Source: Bacteroidales bacterium
GTDB taxonomy: Bacteria > Bacteroidota > Bacteroidia > Bacteroidales > GWA2-32-17
NCBI GenBank assembly: GCA_013314715.1
Contig: JABUFC010000034.1
Coordinates: 1 to 37,665 of the forward strand
DNA: 37,665 nt
Direction of reading: 5' to 3'
A program made the position numbers and the translations under genes. How positions within the stretch are numbered: the first letter of the stretch is position 1; the number at the start of each line of letters is the position of its first letter. Positions 15,995 through 24,270 of the stretch are shown here, piece after piece. Under the pieces are notes generated by a model. The model was not told where the DNA came from. It saw only the letters and a list, made by a program, of their open reading frames with translations, and did no database searches.

Positions 15995-18636
15995 AATTTT
16001 TGAAATTTATGTCTGGTTATAATGTTGTTTTTCTGAATAAATAGTATATAACTGCCAGAGGGTAATGAGCTAAGGTCTATTTCGTGGTATTTTTCATTTA
16101 TCGATTTTGTTTCTTTCAGTAAATGTCCCAAACCATTATACAATTGTAGGGTAGATGTGGTTGGAATATCAAATTCAATTTTAATTTTGTTTTTTGCAGG
16201 ATTAGGATAAACTTTAACATCATGATCTAAATTGTTGATAGATATATCATTTGATACATTGAAGAGAATAGAATATATTTTAGTGGTTACTTGGTCGGTG
16301 GCTTTTACTAAAACTATACCCGTTCGTTGAGACATGTTACCATATAAATTTGTAGGAGGATAAATAGTTACAGTAGCTGCTGGGTCATTGGGTTGTGCAA
16401 AAATTTCGACACTTGTTGTGCCCTGAGGAAGTTCAACCGTATAATTGGTTGTTGATGGCGAAAACGATGGAGCTAAAGAACCGGGATTAACAGATAAAGA
16501 ACTTAGGGTTGCATCGTTGTTCGTAGAATTTAATATTACCTCAGCGGTGTAAGTACAGGTTGAATTGTCGGCAGCAGTAACCGTATAGTTTACTGGGTTT
16601 GTAAAATCCTGAGCGACTCCCGATGCCGGACTTACACTAACACCCGTTATGGTTATCGTTGGCGTAAGAGAGGTTACATTAGTGCCCATTGGCATGTTTA
16701 CAGTTATATGAAGAGTTTGTTGATTGATAACGGTATTTCCAATTTGACCAGGTATGTTAAAAGCGACAATTTCTTTTGCTGAACCAGGAGCTACTGAAAA
16801 AGTTACACTATAAGTATTTTGAGCACTTTGATCAGAAGAGGTAACGATTACCGTTGCTGTTCCATTTACCGACGTCGCTTGTGTTATTTGAACAGTGGCT
16901 TGTGGGTCTTGTGGAGTAGCCGAAACAGTTGGAACCGTTGTGGTACCATATGGTAACGTTACACTGTAATTAAAAACTTGTGCATCAAACGGAGGAGTGA
17001 GTGTTCCCTGACTTACCGTTAAGTTGGATAAAAAGGCATTAGGTTGATTGGATAAAACAAATTCAACATTGTAGTTTGCTTCATTAACACCATTTTCGGC
17101 AATAACTTTAATTTTAGTTGTACGTTCGTTTTGATTTCCTTGTAAATTTGTAGCTTGGGTAATATAAACCGTTGCCCCCTGATGTTGTGGAACTGCTGTA
17201 ACGGTTGGAATAGTTGTAGTATTATAAGGTAGTTGAACGGTATAGTTAAAAGTATTGGCATTAAATGCTGGGTTTAAGCTACCATTATTAACATTTATGG
17301 AGTTTAGTAGAGCATTGCTGCTTAAATTTAAGTTATCTGTAATTTCTATAATTTGACCATTTGAAGGTGTCCAATATACCAATCCCGATGGAAGTGTGGC
17401 AGGGGGAGCATTTAGAGGAACCTGTTGAACATTTGCAGCATCGGAGGCATCGTTAAATTTTACAACTTGAATTTGAATTTTTTGCTTGGTAACCTTTATT
17501 ACGCCAAAACCGGCAAATTTTCCTTGGTTTCTAGTCCAATTAAAGGCTTGATTAGCATTATAGTAAGTATATAAGTTGCGTAAAGGAGCCCCCCAACACC
17601 CTTCGCCAAAGAATACAGTGCCGGCAGTATCATTTCGAATAAAGCCATTATCGCTACCCGATGCATTCGACGGAATAACAGGCCACGTTACTTTTTGAAC
17701 GTGGGTGTGTCCTTCCATTGCTAATCTCACTTTATATTGTTGAAATAAAGGTGCCCAACAGCTAATAAGTGTTGAAGTGGGTGAGTATTCGCCATGAGGT
17801 ACCAAAGGAATATGATATTGAACGGCCTTCCAATAGGGGGTATTATTAGAGGTTGAATATAATTGTAAATCGTTGGTGAGCCAGTTTAATTGTGTAGCAT
17901 CACAATCAATTTCAGAATTAAGATTATATATGCGAAGTAAATTGCCTCCAAAACTTAAAGCAAAATAAGCATTTACATTAGGTATATCAAAAAATTTTTC
18001 AATATCTTCCGATAATTCATGATTACCAAAAACCGGTACAATAGGAATCAATAATTTATTAGTGCCCAATGTTAATTGCCAATCGGTAAACCAGTCTTCC
18101 CAAAGGGAGTTGGTAGAGTTTGTAAGTACATAATCGCCACTAAATGCTACAAAATCGGGGCGTATTTTGGCAACTAACTGATTACCACGCTGACGACGTG
18201 GACGGCATTCGCTGGTTTCGAATTCTACAATAGGAACTCCGGTACGTGTATCGCCACCCGAAATAAATAAAATGGGAACATTAGGGTCATTCGAAAGGGT
18301 TTTGAATATCATACGTTGACTAACTCCCTGATCGTCTTTAATTACAAAGTAATAATAGGTATTGGGTTGAAGGTTGGTAATACGAGCAAAACGATTATTC
18401 ATGCCACGATGGCTGATGGTTCTATCGATAGACTTTGTAAATGGATATGAGTTGTAGTTTGTTCCATAATCGGTGGTTCCATAATATACGGTAGCATTGG
18501 TACTTGTGCCATCATCGCACCAGCCTATAACAATACTAGTTGAGGGATCGTCGCGAAATGATGCACGATAATATCTGGTTCCTGCAAAAGATGTTAATAT
18601 TTGAATGGCAAATAAAATACTAATAAGGGTTCTCAT
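15991..18636 (-). CDS. Purple-acid-phosphatase-like metallophosphoesterase with cadherin-like repeats and T9SS type A sorting domain
   Basis: 881 residues. The signal peptide ends TSFAG. Residues about 22-115 are the fibronectin-type N-domain of purple acid phosphatases (TSIVIGWCDDGTSTNATVYY, NLQPNTYYYFVIKDDQG). The metallophosphoesterase domain has GGDTRTG (about 127), FSGDYVL (about 165), GNHEL (about 204), QYHIPLVPHGEYSP (about 275) and EGHTHVQ (about 308), so all five metal-site blocks are present. Three cadherin-like beta-sandwich repeats follow (LNSINVNNGSLNPAF, LSNLTVSQGTLTPPF and LSSLSVNPGSLAPSF). A related domain (KEIVAFNIPGQIGNTVINQQ) lies between the second and third, and a type A sorting domain (VKVYPNPAKNKIKI) ends the protein. 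It would act on organic phosphate at the cell surface. It starts 12 nt after the porin stop. Confidence 0.92.
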   Translation of the reverse strand: MRTLISILFAIQILTSFAGTRYYRASFRDDPSTSIVIGWCDDGTSTNATVYYGTTDYGTNYNSYPFTKSIDRTISHRGMNNRFARITNLQPNTYYYFVIKDDQGVSQRMIFKTLSNDPNVPILFISGGDTRTGVPIVEFETSECRPRRQRGNQLVAKIRPDFVAFSGDYVLTNSTNSLWEDWFTDWQLTLGTNKLLIPIVPVFGNHELSEDIEKFFDIPNVNAYFALSFGGNLLRIYNLNSEIDCDATQLNWLTNDLQLYSTSNNTPYWKAVQYHIPLVPHGEYSPTSTLISCWAPLFQQYKVRLAMEGHTHVQKVTWPVIPSNASGSDNGFIRNDTAGTVFFGEGCWGAPLRNLYTYYNANQAFNWTRNQGKFAGFGVIKVTKQKIQIQVVKFNDASDAANVQQVPLNAPPATLPSGLVYWTPSNGQIIEITDNLNLSSNALLNSINVNNGSLNPAFNANTFNYTVQLPYNTTTIPTVTAVPQHQGATVYITQATNLQGNQNERTTKIKVIAENGVNEANYNVEFVLSNQPNAFLSNLTVSQGTLTPPFDAQVFNYSVTLPYGTTTVPTVSATPQDPQATVQITQATSVNGTATVIVTSSDQSAQNTYSVTFSVAPGSAKEIVAFNIPGQIGNTVINQQTLHITVNMPMGTNVTSLTPTITITGVSVSPASGVAQDFTNPVNYTVTAADNSTCTYTAEVILNSTNNDATLSSLSVNPGSLAPSFSPSTTNYTVELPQGTTSVEIFAQPNDPAATVTIYPPTNLYGNMSQRTGIVLVKATDQVTTKIYSILFNVSNDISINNLDHDVKVYPNPAKNKIKIEFDIPTTSTLQLYNGLGHLLKETKSINEKYHEIDLSSLPSGSYILFIQKNNIITRHKFQKL

Positions 18637-18648
18637 AATTTTTAATTT

Positions 18649-20130
18649 TTAAAATTTGTACTGTAATCTGAATGTAAAAACATCGTCTTTAATATCTTTT
18701 TCATATCCCGGCGAGGGCATACGTCCTAAGCGAATATCGCCGATATAAGGCTTAATTTTAGCTTTTTCGTTTACTACATGTTCGTAATAAAAGCAAGCCT
18801 TGAGATTTTTGTTTAGGGCTAAATTCAATCCAATACCATATGTCTCAAATTTAATGTCTGCGGGGCTTAAATAAGGCTTTATATAAGTCGGGTCGTTAAA
18901 GTACAAAGCTTCGTCGTAAATAATATCTTTGCCGGTAACTTGCGTATTAGGATCGTACCAATCGTATTTAAAAACAAGTTGATGTTCTGTTTTAAATAGG
19001 TTTTGTATAAAATAAATATATCCTCCATCGAAATTTCTTACAAAAGTATGATGAAACTTGTTGGTTGGACTTACAATAACAGGGTTATAGGGTTGGGGCT
19101 GATCGTACATAGGCCACGAAACACCTAATACCGGTCCACTTGGACTAAAGGAGTTCATGCCGTTATAAATTATATAAGCTTGTTCAACATCTTTGTAATT
19201 TACAGCGGCTGGTTGTATGCCCCAAATATACTCAGCCCTAATGGTTAGTCTGCCTAATGGAGAATTGAATTGTATTTCGCCATCAACTCCGTAATAGCGA
19301 CGTTCAATTCCTTTGCCCATAGTGCCAGCCGATTTGGATTCGTCCATTTTGATAACAAAACCTTTTGAGGTTCTGCCAGTAGTATCTTCAATGTTTTCGA
19401 AACGATAAATATAATATTTAGTGTTTGTATTGGAAGCAATGGTATCTACGGGTTCGTAAATATGATTTATTTGACCATTGTATAATGAAAAGCCTAACTT
19501 AATAGAGGTCTCATTTTTTTGAGTTTTAAAACCTATTCTACCTATAATGTCTTTAAAATTGTTTGTTTCATAATTGGTACCATTACCATTAACCACAGCC
19601 AAAGCAGCATCAAATTTGGAGAGTATATCTTTTTTACTATCAAAACCCAATTCAAAACCAAGGTCACGTTCATTGGGGAATAATGTTTGCACAACTCTTG
19701 AACGCTCGGGCGTTTCACGAAGCGATGACGATAGACCGATTTCTTGTCCAAAAGATCTGTTAAACATACCTCCTTTTAAATAGATAGATTCTATTAAAGG
19801 CTCAAAATATTGAAAATAAACGTCTTTTATTGCAATTCCACGCTCTGTTAAATCGAATGAAAAACGTGCATGGTTTCGTTGGTTATAGTAAGTAATATTT
19901 ACCCTGCCTCGTCTTATTGTAAAGCGATTATTGGTAAATCTGTTTACAAAATTACCTCCCGAAAAAGTAGCAAAACTATTGGTTGCAGCACCAACCGTAT
20001 CGGGAATAAAAAAGTACTGATATTGGCTTTGAATGTATCCGTTTACTTTAGTACTGTCTTTTTTTTCTTGTGCAATTGAATGACTATAATACCACACAAC
20101 TATAAGAAAAGCCAAAAAGAATGTTTTCAT
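18649..20130 (-). CDS. Phosphate-selective porin O/P-family outer-membrane channel
   Basis: About 493 residues from ATG 20130; an in-frame TTG at 20145 is embedded in the -7-like element and is rejected. The signal peptide MKTFFLAFLIVVWYYSHSIAQ is followed by the family's opening (KVNGYIQSQYQYFF), the NRFTIRRGRVNITY and FDLTERGIAIKDVYFQYFEP strands, the GGMFNRSFGQEIGLSSS loop, RSRVVQTLFPNERDLG, and a barrel ending DDVFTFRLQYKF with a terminal Phe. This is the OprO/OprP superfamily, whose Pseudomonas members import phosphate or polyphosphate; Bacteroidota members are numerous and not all tested. It is the first gene of the phosphatase operon, so uptake of the liberated phosphate is a reasonable inference. 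Confidence 0.88.
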   Translation of the reverse strand: MKTFFLAFLIVVWYYSHSIAQEKKDSTKVNGYIQSQYQYFFIPDTVGAATNSFATFSGGNFVNRFTNNRFTIRRGRVNITYYNQRNHARFSFDLTERGIAIKDVYFQYFEPLIESIYLKGGMFNRSFGQEIGLSSSLRETPERSRVVQTLFPNERDLGFELGFDSKKDILSKFDAALAVVNGNGTNYETNNFKDIIGRIGFKTQKNETSIKLGFSLYNGQINHIYEPVDTIASNTNTKYYIYRFENIEDTTGRTSKGFVIKMDESKSAGTMGKGIERRYYGVDGEIQFNSPLGRLTIRAEYIWGIQPAAVNYKDVEQAYIIYNGMNSFSPSGPVLGVSWPMYDQPQPYNPVIVSPTNKFHHTFVRNFDGGYIYFIQNLFKTEHQLVFKYDWYDPNTQVTGKDIIYDEALYFNDPTYIKPYLSPADIKFETYGIGLNLALNKNLKACFYYEHVVNEKAKIKPYIGDIRLGRMPSPGYEKDIKDDVFTFRLQYKF

Positions 20131-20142
20131 GATTTTTTTTCT

Positions 20143-20198
20143 CAAATTACTTGTTTTTCTATTATGAAATTGTTAGCAGATTATTAAGAAAATGTTAA
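20143..20198 (-). promoter_or_regulatory. Pho-box-like 11-bp repeat operator and promoter of the porin/phosphatase operon
   Basis: Reading the minus strand, hexamers TTAACA (20198-20193), TTAATA (20187-20182), CTAACA (20176-20171) and ATAATA (20165-20160) recur every 11 bp. Ten bp on lies TAATTTG (20149-20143), then 12 nt to ATG 20130. The array covers roughly the -19 to -57 region where PhoB-type activators usually bind. Phosphate regulation is inferred from this layout and the operon content. Confidence 0.62.
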
Positions 20199-20293
20199 TA
20201 ACCTTTTGAAAAGCAAACACTAAAAATGTGATTTATAAAAAATAATATGATTTTCGTAAAAAATTAACAATTAAAATAGCAGATATTCTTTTT

Positions 20294-20459
20294 TTTACCC
20301 AGATTACGCATTGAAATTCGTAAACGACAAAGTGTTTGTAATCAATTCCAATATTGGAATTCGAATAATCACTAAATCGGGGTTATCCCAACTAAATCAA
20401 GTAGTTCGACTTGTCTCGTTATTAAACAAATACCGAGACTCTTATTGATTAACTTGGGC
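20294..20459 (+). repeat. Dispersed structured intergenic repeat A, copy 2
   Basis: Shares with 4421-4570 the opening TTTACCCAGATTACGCATT, the segment GTAATCAATTC and the core CACTAAATCGGGGTTATCCC, same orientation. Hairpin 2 is AATTCCAA/TTGGAATT (20344-20351 with 20354-20361), in which one A-T pair of copy 1 is replaced by C-G. The 3' part folds as CCCAA...AATCAAG with CTTATTGATTAACTTGGG and encloses a TCTCG/CGAGA stem absent from copy 1. It fills most of the gap between the porin promoter and the radical SAM gene. Confidence 0.8.
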
Positions 20460-20471
20460 TTAATATTGTTT

Positions 20472-21398
20472 TCAATTGTTATGCTCAAAAGGATGCGACT
20501 TATGAAAGTCGGGCTGGTAAAAGTCGGCACTTTCAAATTCCTGAATCCAACCTTTATTTATTCCTAGTTCTTGTGCATAGTCAACAACTTGTTGATAGGC
20601 AGCCTTGGTTAGTTTGCCTTGAAGCTCCTTTGGCAACGTTAAGTCATGAGGTGGGTAATACTGAGCCATGAGCGAAATGGCAATGCGAGGGCTAAGTTCA
20701 TTGGCAATCAAGTCTAAAATGTTTAAACTGTTTTCGGTATGATGAGGTAAAACTAAATGGCGAATAATAAGACCGCGTTCTATTTCTCCATTATTATTGA
20801 GAACAAGAGTATTTCCTTTTTGATAATACATTTCTTTAATGGCAAGTATAGCTGTTTGTGTGTAATTTTTTATTTTCGAATAGCGTAATGCCAAACCATC
20901 GTCGCTGTACTTAAAGTCGGGCAAATAAACATCTATATAAGCTTCGAGCATACGCAATGTCTCAACTTTGTCGTAGGCATTAGAGTTCCATATGGTAACG
21001 GGCTTGTAGCCTAAATGCCACAGTTGTTCGATGATGTCGATAACTTGTATAGCCATGTGCGATGGCGAGACAAAACCTACAGCACGTATGCCTTTATCTA
21101 AAAAAGCGATGATTTGTTTGACCACTGCTTCGGTTGTCATTATTTCTTCTAAAGGAGAAATATGTCGGCTAATTTGATGATTTTGACAATAGACGCACGA
21201 TAAATTGCAGTACGAAAAAAAAACATTGCAAATGCCATTTTTGCCGCTTATAGCTGGTTCTTCGCCACGATGAATGCAAATGGAAGCAATGTGTTGTTGA
21301 GCAGAAGCTCCACAAACACCTATTTCTCCATTGTTTCGGTTGGCTCCACATTCGTGCGGACATAAGGTGCAATGATGGTATGCTTCGTATAAAATCAT
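20472..21398 (-). CDS. PflX-like radical SAM protein (pyruvate-formate-lyase-activating-enzyme related)
   Basis: 308 residues. The radical SAM cluster motif CNLSCVYC (Cys64, Cys68, Cys71) is present. An N-terminal Cys set (Cys10, Cys13, Cys17, Cys29 in CTLCPHECGANRN...VCGA) is characteristic of the PflX/COG1313 group of putative Fe-S activating enzymes. The segments ICNVFFSYCNLSCVYCQNHQ, VGFVSPSHMA and YLPDFKYSD fit this group. It transfers no recognisable peptide substrate in the neighbourhood and no glycyl-radical enzyme is in the window, so the reaction is unknown. It is a single-gene unit, divergent from ftsX. Confidence 0.85.
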   Translation of the reverse strand: MILYEAYHHCTLCPHECGANRNNGEIGVCGASAQQHIASICIHRGEEPAISGKNGICNVFFSYCNLSCVYCQNHQISRHISPLEEIMTTEAVVKQIIAFLDKGIRAVGFVSPSHMAIQVIDIIEQLWHLGYKPVTIWNSNAYDKVETLRMLEAYIDVYLPDFKYSDDGLALRYSKIKNYTQTAILAIKEMYYQKGNTLVLNNNGEIERGLIIRHLVLPHHTENSLNILDLIANELSPRIAISLMAQYYPPHDLTLPKELQGKLTKAAYQQVVDYAQELGINKGWIQEFESADFYQPDFHKSHPFEHNN

Positions 21399-21406
21399 AA
21401 TAAAAG

Positions 21407-21414
21407 CAAAAATA
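21407..21414 (-). promoter_or_regulatory. Possible -7 element TATTTTTG before the radical SAM gene
   Basis: Matches TAnnTTTG on the minus strand but is only 8 nt before the ATG, so the transcript would have almost no leader. Confidence 0.3.
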
Positions 21415-21562
21415 CTAAAATTACTAAATACATTTACTCTTTTAACCTATTACCATTCTCTAAAAAATTATTTTAGACTGAAAGTAAGTGAACAGAAAGT
21501 GAACAAAAATAAGAAAACAGTAAAAATTTTATTTTTATTAACATTCACTGTAAATTTAGATT

Positions 21563-21592
21563 TTTGATTTTTAAAAAAATAGACTAAGTTTG
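21563..21592 (+). promoter_or_regulatory. Bacteroidota promoter of the ftsX operon, TTTG - 18 bp - TAAGTTTG
   Basis: TTTG (21563-21566) and TAAGTTTG (21585-21592) match both consensus boxes with the same 18-bp spacing as the promoter at 7988. The leader to ATG 21606 is short. Confidence 0.75.
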
Positions 21593-21605
21593 CACTCGAA
21601 AAGTT

Positions 21606-22484
21606 ATGGCAAAAAAGAAAAATAAAAGTCACTGGTTTAGAATAGTAAATTCTTATATAACAACAACTTTTAGTATTACTTTATTGTTGTTTTTATTAGG
21701 GATTATAGCATTACTTTATTTAAGCAGCAGTCAAATAAGTAATTATGTGAAAGAGAATATAAGCTTTAGTGTTTTTATTAAAGAAGATGCTAAAGAAGTC
21801 GATATTCTTAAACTTCAAAAAATATTAGATGCCAAGCCCTATGTTAAGTCAACGTTTTATATTACTAAAGATATGGCTGCCGAGCAGCTAAAAAAAGACT
21901 TAGGTGAGTCGTTTTTAGAATTATTAAGTGAAAATCCGTTGCCACCCTCTATAGAAGTAAAATATAGAGCAGATTATGCTGTTCCCGATAGTATTAAAAA
22001 AATTGAAAAAGAAATAAGCCAATACCCTATTGTAGAAGAAATGTACTATCAAAAAGATTTGGTTTATATTATTTATAAAAATTTAAATACTATCAGTTTT
22101 TTTGTTTTTATAATTAGTATCTTTTTATTAGTAGTGGCAGTTGCTTTAATTAATAATACGATACGTTTGCTCATATATTCTAAACGCTTTTTAATTAAAA
22201 CAATGCAATTGGTAGGAGCTACCAAAGGCTTTATTAGAGCACCTTATGTATTAAAAGCTTTTTATCAGGGTATTATTGCTTCGTTTTTGGCTATGGCTCT
22301 CATAACAGGTCTTATATATTTTCTTCAACAACAATTGAGCGATATTGTTAATTTTTACGATTTACGCCTAATGGGCATTACATATACAATTATTTTATTA
22401 GCCGGTATGATTGTAAGTCTATTGTCGTCATATTTTGCTGTTAATCGTTATTTGCGTTTAAAGACTTCTGAATTGTATTTTTAA
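21606..22484 (+). CDS. ftsX: Cell-division protein FtsX (permease-like)
   Basis: 292 residues. The FtsX topology is visible: a Lys-rich cytoplasmic start, TM1 (about 20-42), an extracytoplasmic domain (SFSVFIKEDAKEVDILKLQK, NPLPPSIEVKYR), then three further membrane segments (about 160-185, 210-235, 258-280). The conserved cytoplasmic loop TMQLVGATKGFIRAPYVLKA lies between TM2 and TM3. With the ATPase FtsE it couples septal peptidoglycan hydrolysis to division; ftsE is not in the window. It heads an operon with DUF3098, uppP, truB and queA. Confidence 0.93.
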   Translation: MAKKKNKSHWFRIVNSYITTTFSITLLLFLLGIIALLYLSSSQISNYVKENISFSVFIKEDAKEVDILKLQKILDAKPYVKSTFYITKDMAAEQLKKDLGESFLELLSENPLPPSIEVKYRADYAVPDSIKKIEKEISQYPIVEEMYYQKDLVYIIYKNLNTISFFVFIISIFLLVVAVALINNTIRLLIYSKRFLIKTMQLVGATKGFIRAPYVLKAFYQGIIASFLAMALITGLIYFLQQQLSDIVNFYDLRLMGITYTIILLAGMIVSLLSSYFAVNRYLRLKTSELYF

Positions 22485-22496
22485 AAACCTTAATAT

Positions 22497-22736
22497 ATGG
22501 GCAACGAAAATTATTCTGTATTTGGCAAAATGAATGTATTAATAATTGTTTTGGGACTTTTATTAATTGTTTTTGGTTTTATAGCGATGTCGGGTGGTGG
22601 TACTCACGATCCTAATGTTTTTGCTGGTGATACTTTATTCGATTTTAGACGCTTGAGCTTATCTACCATTCTAATTTTATTAGGCTTTGCATTCGAAATT
22701 GTAGGCATTCTTTATCGCCCCAAAAAAAACAATTAA
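22497..22736 (+). CDS. DUF3098 small membrane protein
   Basis: 79 residues with two transmembrane segments (about 12-30 and 53-71) separated by a loop containing GGGTHDPNVFAGDTLFDFRR. This matches DUF3098, a small family known from Bacteroidota and commonly found between ftsX and uppP. It starts 12 nt after ftsX and ends 3 nt before uppP. Its role is unknown; the context suggests cell envelope or division. Confidence 0.88.
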   Translation: MGNENYSVFGKMNVLIIVLGLLLIVFGFIAMSGGGTHDPNVFAGDTLFDFRRLSLSTILILLGFAFEIVGILYRPKKNN

Positions 22737-22739
22737 AAA

Positions 22740-23519
22740 ATGGGTTGGTTCGATGTTATTGTATTAGCCATTGTCGAAGGGTTAACCGAATTTCTGCCCA
22801 TTTCGTCAACAGGGCATATGATCATTGCTCAACATCTGTTAAATGTTCCTTCGTCTGAATTTTTAAAAACTTTTATCGTTAATATTCAGTTTGGTGCTAT
22901 TTTGAGTGTCGTTGTTTTGTATTATCAACGTTTTTTTAAATCGTTTAAGTTTTATTATACGCTTTTCATAGCTTTTTTACCAGCAGCTATTATAGGTTTT
23001 TTATTAGGTGATTATATAGATGCATTATTAGAAAATGTTTTCGTTGTTGCAATTGCACTGTTATTAGGTGGGTTGGTATTTTTATTTATAGATAAATGGT
23101 TCGAAAAGAATACTTATGAAAATGAACCTACTTATAAAAATGCTTTTATCATTGGCTTGTTTCAATGTATCGCTATGATCCCTGGTGTTTCGCGATCTGC
23201 AGCAACCATTATTGGTGGTTTAACACAAAAATTATCGCGTAAAACAGCGGCCGAGTTTTCATTCTTTTTGGCAGTTCCTACCATGTTTGCCGCTTCGGCG
23301 TATAAATTGCTTAAAACCTATACGTTCATTAATTCAGAGAATTTAAAATATTTACTTGTAGGCAATTTTGTTTCATTTATTGTAGCGATGTTGGCTATTA
23401 AATTTTTTATTTATTTTCTTACAAAATATGGTTTTAAATGGTTTGGATGGTATCGTATTTTGGTGGGACTTATAATTTTAGTATTATTAAAAATGGGTTA
23501 TAGTCTTGCAGTAGTTTAA
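22740..23519 (+). CDS. uppP: Undecaprenyl-diphosphatase UppP/BacA
   Basis: 259 residues, an integral membrane protein with about eight hydrophobic segments. The two signature motifs are present: [14 protein letters not shown] (residues 13-26, with Glu13 and Glu17) and [13 protein letters not shown] (Arg near 150). It dephosphorylates undecaprenyl diphosphate to recycle the lipid carrier for peptidoglycan and other surface polymers; overproduction in other bacteria gives bacitracin resistance. Its stop overlaps the truB start (TAATG), indicating coupling. Confidence 0.95.
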   Translation: MGWFDVIVLAIVEGLTEFLPISSTGHMIIAQHLLNVPSSEFLKTFIVNIQFGAILSVVVLYYQRFFKSFKFYYTLFIAFLPAAIIGFLLGDYIDALLENVFVVAIALLLGGLVFLFIDKWFEKNTYENEPTYKNAFIIGLFQCIAMIPGVSRSAATIIGGLTQKLSRKTAAEFSFFLAVPTMFAASAYKLLKTYTFINSENLKYLLVGNFVSFIVAMLAIKFFIYFLTKYGFKWFGWYRILVGLIILVLLKMGYSLAVV

Positions 23520-24217
23520 TGAATGAACTGATAGAAAAAAGCGGGACGTTTTTAATAGATAAGCCTTATCGTTGGACTTCGTTCGATGTAGTTGCTAAAA
23601 TCCGAAGTTTGTGCAAACAAACATTGGGTGAGCGACTTAAAATAGGGCATGCTGGTACACTCGATCCTTTAGCTACCGGTTTGTTAATTATTTGTGTGGG
23701 AAAAGATACCAAAACAATCGATAAACTTAGTGGTTTAGATAAAGAATACATTGCAACCATAAATATTTCAGGTAGTACATTATCGTTTGATCTGGAGAAA
23801 CCAATTGATAAAAAGTTTGATTACGAAATGGTTCATTGTGATCAAATTCAACAAGTTTTGCTTTCCTTTACAGGTAAGCAAATGCAAGTGCCACCTTCGT
23901 TTTCGGCAAAATGGGTTAATGGCGATCGTGCATATCATATGGCTCGTCAAGGAATTGACCCACAACTAAAAGCTAACGAAATTAACATATACGAATTGGA
24001 ATTATTACGATGTGAATTACCAGAAATTGAAATTCGAGTTAAATGTAGCAAAGGTACCTATATTCGTTCTTTGGTTAGAGATATAGGATTAAAGCTTACA
24101 GGAGGCGCTTATTTATCTGCATTGCGACGTACAGCAATAGGCCCTTATAGCGTTGATAACGCTATTAAAATTGAAGAATTTGAAGAAATATTAAAAAACA
24201 TAAAAATTGGCAAATAA
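23519..24217 (+). CDS. truB: tRNA pseudouridine(55) synthase TruB
   Basis: 232 residues. Conserved N-terminal DKPYRWTSFDVV, the catalytic block GHAGTLDPLATGLLIICVG with Asp49, and the KCSKGTYIRSLVRDIG motif identify TruB, which makes pseudouridine at position 55 of tRNA T-loops. It lacks the C-terminal PUA domain of longer homologues, as is common for short bacterial versions. Its ATG shares one base with the uppP stop. Confidence 0.95.
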   Translation: MNELIEKSGTFLIDKPYRWTSFDVVAKIRSLCKQTLGERLKIGHAGTLDPLATGLLIICVGKDTKTIDKLSGLDKEYIATINISGSTLSFDLEKPIDKKFDYEMVHCDQIQQVLLSFTGKQMQVPPSFSAKWVNGDRAYHMARQGIDPQLKANEINIYELELLRCELPEIEIRVKCSKGTYIRSLVRDIGLKLTGGAYLSALRRTAIGPYSVDNAIKIEEFEEILKNIKIGK

Positions 24218-24270
24218 TTTGTAACCCATTTAAATATTTTCCGTATAAAGGTTGATTAAAAATTTATCAT

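Noticed and set aside
20131-20145. TTG start of the porin at 20145 and TTG start of the TonB gene at 4878
   Set aside because: Both TTGs lie inside the -7-like elements; the downstream ATGs at 20130 and 4893 give good signal peptides and the same 29-nt spacing from the operator array.
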